From: Actinomadura citrea
GTDB lineage: Bacteria > Actinomycetota > Actinomycetes > Streptosporangiales > Streptosporangiaceae
DNA length: 64,000 nucleotides
Reading direction: 5' to 3'
Assembly (NCBI RefSeq): GCF_013409045.1
Contig: NZ_JACCBT010000001.1
Location: 5,208,001-5,272,000, forward strand
Part shown: positions 60,088-64,000 of the stretch, one piece after another
How positions within the stretch are numbered: position 1 is the stretch's first letter
Layout: each line of letters opens with the position of its first letter
The notes under the pieces: generated by a model
Told to the model about the DNA's origin: nothing
Seen by the model: the letters and a program-made list of their open reading frames with translations, nothing else
Database searches by the model: none
Position numbers and translations under genes: made by a program

Positions 60088-60806
60088 TCCTGACCGTCGT
60101 CGGCTGCGCGGGCACCGTCCCGGGGCCGGAGGCCGCGTGCTCCTGCTACCTGCTGGAACACGACGGCTTCCGGCTCCTGCTGGACGCCGGGACGGGCTCG
60201 CTCGGGCCCCTGCAGCGCTTCGCCGATCCGTGCGCGATCGACGCGGTGCTCATCAGCCACCGGCATCGCGACCACTGCTCGGACCTGGTGCCCCTCGCCT
60301 ACCTGCGGGATCGCAGGGGCACCACCGCCCGGCTGCCCGTGATCGCCCCGGCGGGGACCGCGGCGCACGTCGCCGCCCCGTCTGGCTACGCGCGGGCCCT
60401 CGACTGGCGGGACCCGCCCGCGGGGTCGGCCAGGCTCGGGCCGTTGACGATCGAGACGGTTCCGGTGCGGCACTCGGTGCCGGCGCAGGCCGTCCGGGTC
60501 ACCGCCGGATCCGCGAGCCTCACCTACTCGGGCGACACCGGTGAATGCGCGGAGCTCCTGGAACTGGCGCGCGGGACGAACGTCCTCCTGTGCGAGGCGG
60601 CGGCCGCCGTCGAGACCCCCGGCTCGGGCGCCGCCCACCTCACCCCGGCGCAGGCGGCACGCCTGGCCGAGGAAGCCGGCGCCGCCCACCTCGTCCTCAC
60701 CCACCTGCGGCCATGGGCCGACCCCATGGCCGCCCTCCGGGAGGCCCGCGCGTCCTACCACGGCCCCCTCACCCTGGCGACCCCCGGCTTGAGACTGATC
60801 ACCTGA
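60084..60806 (+). CDS. Metallo-beta-lactamase-fold hydrolase (PhnP/RNase Z-like)
   Basis: A 240-residue MBL-fold hydrolase: LTVVGCAGTVPGPEAACSCY, the metal motif ISHRHRDHCSDL (HxHxDH), VPVRHSVPAQAVRV and LTYSGDTGECAEL, and LVLTHLRPWADP near the end. This shape is shared with PhnP-type cyclic phosphodiesterases and RNase Z-like enzymes. It is the last gene of the plus-strand operon (GTGA overlap). A phosphodiesterase there could open a cyclic inositol phosphate or a glycerophospho-ester; this is inference. Confidence 0.85.
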   Translation: MILTVVGCAGTVPGPEAACSCYLLEHDGFRLLLDAGTGSLGPLQRFADPCAIDAVLISHRHRDHCSDLVPLAYLRDRRGTTARLPVIAPAGTAAHVAAPSGYARALDWRDPPAGSARLGPLTIETVPVRHSVPAQAVRVTAGSASLTYSGDTGECAELLELARGTNVLLCEAAAAVETPGSGAAHLTPAQAARLAEEAGAAHLVLTHLRPWADPMAALREARASYHGPLTLATPGLRLIT

Positions 60807-60846
60807 CTCCGGCGGCGAACCCCGGGCACAGGGCGATGCTAGGCTA

Positions 60847-60860
60847 ACGTACTAGTTCGT
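60847..60860. promoter_or_regulatory. Near-perfect palindrome upstream of the dehydratase gene
   Basis: ACGTACTAGTTCGT at 60847-60860 pairs at all but one position of each half. It lies 22 bp before the start of the dehydratase fusion, probably overlapping the -10 region. The TetR-family regulator encoded just after that gene is the likely binder. Confidence 0.55.
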
Positions 60861-60882
60861 CCATTGGAGAGGGGCGCACGGT

Positions 60883-62721
60883 ATGCGCAGGTCGATCGCG
60901 ACCGTGTCGCTCAGCGGGTCGCTGGCCGACAAGCTGACCGCCATCGGGGCCGCAGGGTTCGACGGGGTCGAGATCTTCGAGAACGACCTTCTCGGCAGCG
61001 ACATGAGCCCCGAGGACGTGCGCCGCAGGGCGGCGGACCTCGGGCTCACCATCGACCTCTATCAGCCCTTCCGCGACTTCGAGGCGGTGCCGCCCGACGT
61101 CCTCGCGGCCGGGCTGCGGCGCGCAGAGCACAAGTTCGCCGTGATGGAGCGGCTCGGCGCCACGCGGCTGCTGGTCTGCTCGAACGTCTCCCCCGCGGCG
61201 ATCGACGACGACGCCCTCGCCGCCGAGCAGCTGAGGCTGCTCGCGGAGCGCGCCGCGGAGCACGGCGTCGACGTCGCCTACGAGGCGCTCGCCTGGGGGC
61301 GGCACGTCGACGACTACTTCCACGCCTGGCGGATCGTGCGCGCGGCCGACCACCCCAACCTCGGGCTGTGCCTGGACAGCTTCCACATCCTGGCCCGCGA
61401 CGTCGACCCGTACGCGATCCGGACGATCCCGGGCGACAAGATCTTCTTCGTGCAGCTCGCGGACGCGCCGACGCTGCCGATGGACGTCCTCCACTGGAGC
61501 CGGCACTACCGCTGCTTCCCCGGGCAGGGCGACCTCGACGTGGCGGGGCTCGTCGACCACGTCCTGCGGACCGGGTACGACGGCCCGCTGTCGCTGGAGG
61601 TCTTCAACGACATCTTCCGGCAGGCCGCCGCGATGCGCACCGCGCAGGACGCCATGCGGTCGCTCATCGCCCTGGAGGAGGTCGTCCAGCGGGCGGGCGA
61701 TGCGCCGCGCCCGGGCGGAGCCCTTCCCCCTCCGCTCGCGCCGACCGGGTTCGCGTTCGCCGAGCTGGCCGCGCCGTCCGCCGGGCCGGTCGGCGAGCTG
61801 CTGGGCGCGCTGGGATTCGTCCGCGGCGGGCGGCATGCCGGCAAGCCGGTGGAACTGTGGGAGCAGGGGGCCGCGCGCATCCTGGTGAACAGCGGGAGCG
61901 CGGAGGGCCAGGACGGTCCCGCGCTCGCCGCCGTCGGGCTGGAGTCGCCCGACCCGGCGGCGTCGGTCAAGCGCGCCGAGGCGCTCCTGTCTCCCGTCCT
62001 GCCCCGCCTGCGCGGCCCCCGGGACGCGCCCCTGGACGCCGTCGCGGCCCCGGACGGGACCGAGGTGTTCTTCTGCCGCACCGCCCGGCCCGACCATTCC
62101 AGCTGGACCGACGACTTCTCGCGGGACCGCCGTCCCGCCGGTGAGGCGCCGGGCGAGATCACCCATATCGACCATGTGGCGCTGACCCAGCCCTGGCACC
62201 ACTTCGACGAGGCGTCGCTGTTCTACCGGAGCGTCCTCGGGCTCCGGCCGCATGACAGCCTCGAACTGCCCGACCCCTACGGGCTGATGCGGAGCCGCGC
62301 GGTCTCCACCGAGGACGGCGGGGTGCGGGTGGCGCTCAACGTCGCCTATGTCGGGGCGCACGACGGCAGGTACGACCTGGCGTGGCAGCACGTGGCGCTG
62401 GCGAGCGCCGACATCGTGGCGACCGCGCGGCGGGCGCACGCGGCGGGGGCGGCGACGCTCGCCATTCCGGACAACTACTACGACGATCTCGAAGCCCGGT
62501 TCGACCTCGGCGCGGAACGGCACCGGCTGCTCCGGGAACTCGGACTGCTCTACGACCGGGACGAGCAGGGGGAGTTCCTGCATTTCTACACGGCGACGAT
62601 CGGCCGGGTGTTCTTCGAGATCGTCCAGCGGCTGGGCGGCTACCGGGGATACGGCGCGGTCAACGCGCCGGTCCGGCTGGCCGCGCAGCACGCCCGGCGG
62701 ACCCGCCGCGCGCCACAATAG
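60883..62721 (+). CDS. 3-dehydroshikimate dehydratase fused to an HPPD-like domain (QuiC type)
   Basis: A 612-residue two-domain protein. The N-terminal xylose-isomerase-like barrel (about 1-265) carries the metal ligands expected of bacterial dehydroshikimate dehydratases: Glu134, Asp165, Gln191 and Glu239, with His168 nearby. It would convert 3-dehydroshikimate to protocatechuate. The C-terminal half (about 285-612) is a vicinal-oxygen-chelate fold like 4-hydroxyphenylpyruvate dioxygenase, with probable metal residues in ITHIDHVAL, AWQHVALAS and FFEIVQRLGG. This fusion is known in Pseudomonas QuiC1; the role of the second half is unclear. GGAGAGG precedes the ATG. A TetR gene follows 35 bp downstream. 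Confidence 0.88.
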   Translation: MRRSIATVSLSGSLADKLTAIGAAGFDGVEIFENDLLGSDMSPEDVRRRAADLGLTIDLYQPFRDFEAVPPDVLAAGLRRAEHKFAVMERLGATRLLVCSNVSPAAIDDDALAAEQLRLLAERAAEHGVDVAYEALAWGRHVDDYFHAWRIVRAADHPNLGLCLDSFHILARDVDPYAIRTIPGDKIFFVQLADAPTLPMDVLHWSRHYRCFPGQGDLDVAGLVDHVLRTGYDGPLSLEVFNDIFRQAAAMRTAQDAMRSLIALEEVVQRAGDAPRPGGALPPPLAPTGFAFAELAAPSAGPVGELLGALGFVRGGRHAGKPVELWEQGAARILVNSGSAEGQDGPALAAVGLESPDPAASVKRAEALLSPVLPRLRGPRDAPLDAVAAPDGTEVFFCRTARPDHSSWTDDFSRDRRPAGEAPGEITHIDHVALTQPWHHFDEASLFYRSVLGLRPHDSLELPDPYGLMRSRAVSTEDGGVRVALNVAYVGAHDGRYDLAWQHVALASADIVATARRAHAAGAATLAIPDNYYDDLEARFDLGAERHRLLRELGLLYDRDEQGEFLHFYTATIGRVFFEIVQRLGGYRGYGAVNAPVRLAAQHARRTRRAPQ

Positions 62722-62756
62722 GATCTGGTCCGTCAGCCACCACCTTGCGGAGTCAC

Positions 62757-63440
62757 ATGTCGACGCGGTCCGTCACACCCGCCTCGGGAGAGCGTCAGCG
62801 CGACGCCGACCGCACCCGGGCGGAGATCCTGGACGTCGCTCAGCGGGAATTCGCGCGGCACGGTTACGCCGGCGCCCGGGTGGACGACATGGCGGCGCTC
62901 ATGCGCACCACCAAACGGATGATCTACTACTACTTCGGCGGCAAGGAAAAGCTGTACCTCGCCGTGCTGGAGAAGGCCTACGCCGAGGTCAGGAAACTGG
63001 AATCGGCCATCGACGTGCGGCATCTGGCGCCGGTGGAGGCGATCCGGACGCTGGCGGAACTGACCTTCGACCACCACGAGGCGCATCCCGACTTCATCAA
63101 GCTCGTCAGCATCGAGAACATTCACCAGGCCGAGCACCTGCGCGAGTCGCGCATGCTCGCCGATCTCAGCGGGCCGGTCGCCGACCTCATCTCGCAGATC
63201 CTCGACGCCGGCCGCGCGAGCGGCGACTTCGTGGCCGAGGCGGACGCCGTCGACGTGCACATGATGATCAGTTCGTTCTGTTTCTTCCGGATCGCCAACC
63301 AGCACACGTTCGGCGTCCTGTTCGGCCGCGACATGACGGCGCCCGAACACCGGGAGCGTCACCGCGAGATGATCGGCGACATGGTCGTCGCCTACCTGAC
63401 CGCCGCCGGACGCGGAGGACTCCGGGAGGGCGGGAACTAG
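62757..63440 (+). CDS. TetR-family regulator
   Basis: A 227-residue TetR repressor. The helix-turn-helix is at about 19-65 (RAEILDVAQREFARHGYAG, DDMAALMRTTKRMIYYYFG), followed by a helical ligand domain with LTFDHHEAHPDFIKLVSIEN and HMMISSFCFFRIANQHTFG. The IYYYFGGKEKLY pattern occurs in regulators of aromatic and shikimate catabolism. The gene follows the dehydratase fusion at close spacing in the same direction and a palindrome precedes that gene, so feedback control is likely. A hairpin ends the unit. Confidence 0.88.
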   Translation: MSTRSVTPASGERQRDADRTRAEILDVAQREFARHGYAGARVDDMAALMRTTKRMIYYYFGGKEKLYLAVLEKAYAEVRKLESAIDVRHLAPVEAIRTLAELTFDHHEAHPDFIKLVSIENIHQAEHLRESRMLADLSGPVADLISQILDAGRASGDFVAEADAVDVHMMISSFCFFRIANQHTFGVLFGRDMTAPEHRERHREMIGDMVVAYLTAAGRGGLREGGN

Positions 63441-63448
63441 CGGCCGCC

Positions 63449-63469
63449 AGATCGGCGGTCAGCCGATCT
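63449..63469. terminator. Hairpin between convergent genes
   Basis: AGATCGGC (63449-63456) and GCCGATCT (63462-63469) form a perfect 8-bp stem with a 5-nt loop 9 bp past the TetR stop and 32 bp before the end of the convergent dehydrogenase gene. Probable shared terminator. Confidence 0.55.
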
Positions 63470-63500
63470 CGTCCGGAAAGCATCGGCGGCCATGGCGGGC

Positions 63501-64000
63501 TCACCGGACGACGATCTTCCCGGTGCTCTGCGGGAAGACGGGGTCGTTGTAGAAGTACTCGCCGCGCTCGGTGAACCTGTGCTCGTAGGACTCGCCCGGC
63601 TTCAGCCGCCCGCTGTTGAAGACGTGCTCGAAGAACGACGCGGCGCCGTGTGAGTGCCCGTTGCCGGCGGGGTTCACGAAGGTGACCTCGGTGCCGACCG
63701 GGACCGTCAGGTGCTGCGGCGCCATGGCGTTCTGCGCGACGGTGTTCTCCTCGCCGCCGGGCGCGCCGGCCACCGGGTCCCAGATCCGGCCGAGCGTGAC
63801 CGTGTCGTTCACGGCGCCGCCCGCGACCGCCGCCGCGCGGATCTGGTTCCGCCTGGACGGCGGCGTGGGCGTGGGCGCCGGACCGACCTCCCCGCCGAGT
63901 TTGAACGCCCAGAGGTGGTCGCCCTTGGGGATGTCGGGGTAGGGCAGCCCGCTTCCGCCGGCGAAGACCGCGAGGTACTGCTCACCGTCGATCTCGTAGC
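63501..64000 (-). CDS. 3' end of a PQQ-type dehydrogenase with a cupredoxin-like tail (partial)
   Basis: The frame is open from the window edge to a stop at 63501, about 165 residues. The first part reads YEIDGEQYLAVFAGGSGLPY and GDHLWAFKLGG, the last propeller blade typical of PQQ-dependent alcohol dehydrogenases. A Pro-rich linker (PAPTPTPPSRR) leads to a beta-sandwich domain of about 85 residues with APQHLTVPVGTEVTFVNPAG and GKIVVR, a cupredoxin fold. The usual copper ligands are not kept: in EYFYNDPVFPQSTGKIVV the Cys, His and Met positions align with Asp, Phe and Ser. An internal GTG at 63812 is probably not a start. The active site and signal peptide lie outside the window. Confidence 0.75.
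   Translation of the reverse strand, partial: YEIDGEQYLAVFAGGSGLPYPDIPKGDHLWAFKLGGEVGPAPTPTPPSRRNQIRAAAVAGGAVNDTVTLGRIWDPVAGAPGGEENTVAQNAMAPQHLTVPVGTEVTFVNPAGNGHSHGAASFFEHVFNSGRLKPGESYEHRFTERGEYFYNDPVFPQSTGKIVVR

Overview
This window is high-GC (about 70%) chromosomal DNA of an actinomycete, most likely a filamentous soil genus near Actinomadura or other Streptosporangiales. The evidence is codon use dominated by G/C third positions, many GTG starts, tightly overlapping ATGA/GTGA gene junctions, an actinobacterial NsrR, an ECF41 (SigJ-type) sigma factor, and a complete actinobacterial kdp locus. I see no rRNA, tRNA, CRISPR, insertion sequence or phage gene.

Layout. 1-12.3 kb: edge of a possible flavin reductase, a LuxR-type response regulator with an altered acidic pocket, an nsrR-hmp nitric-oxide defence pair, two coupled DMT-type membrane proteins, a glycosyltransferase, a polysaccharide deacetylase, an MFS exporter divergent from an ECF41 sigma factor, and a coupled three-gene cassette (79-aa protein, polyprenyl synthase, MpaB-like oxygenase). 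12.4-23.4 kb: a kdp potassium-ATPase locus with a 27-aa extra membrane peptide, kdpF, A, B, C, two full-length KdpD kinases and one KdpE. Repeats phased at 11 bp, probable KdpE boxes, lie before the operon and again between the two kinase genes. 23.4-33.2 kb: a broken reductase gene, then a small biosynthetic cluster. Its core (prolyl-AMP ligase, prolyl-carrier dehydrogenase, carrier protein) should make pyrrole-2-carboxyl thioester; an esterase-like protein, an asparagine-synthetase-type amidotransferase, an acyl-CoA ligase and a TrpB2-like enzyme accompany it.

33.2-40.8 kb: a GntR-controlled catabolic unit with HMG-CoA-lyase-like enzyme, class III CoA-transferase, ATP-dependent hydantoinase/oxoprolinase A and B, and an N-carbamoylsarcosine-amidase-like hydrolase. 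40.8-60.8 kb: what I read as an inositol and inositol-phosphate island. A minus-strand iol operon (TIM-barrel isomerase, iolC, aldolase, truncated iolB, iolD, iolA/mmsA) is divergent from a GntR regulator. A secreted beta-propeller phytase with tandem LacI-type operators and a LacI regulator follow. A ten-gene plus-strand run then encodes inositol dehydrogenase, a PiT phosphate permease with PhoU-like partner, a ferric/sugar-phosphate-type ABC importer, two HAD hydrolases, an inositol-monophosphatase-family enzyme and a metallo-hydrolase. 60.8-64 kb: a dehydroshikimate dehydratase fusion, its TetR neighbour, and the 3' end of a PQQ-type dehydrogenase carrying a cupredoxin-like tail.

Taken together, the most coherent system is extracellular phytate cleavage, uptake of phosphorylated inositols, intracellular dephosphorylation and oxidation through the iol pathway, with phosphate handled by PiT/PhoU. 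The transporter substrate is inferred from gene context only. The intact iolB gene needed for the pathway is absent; only about its last 45 codons remain.
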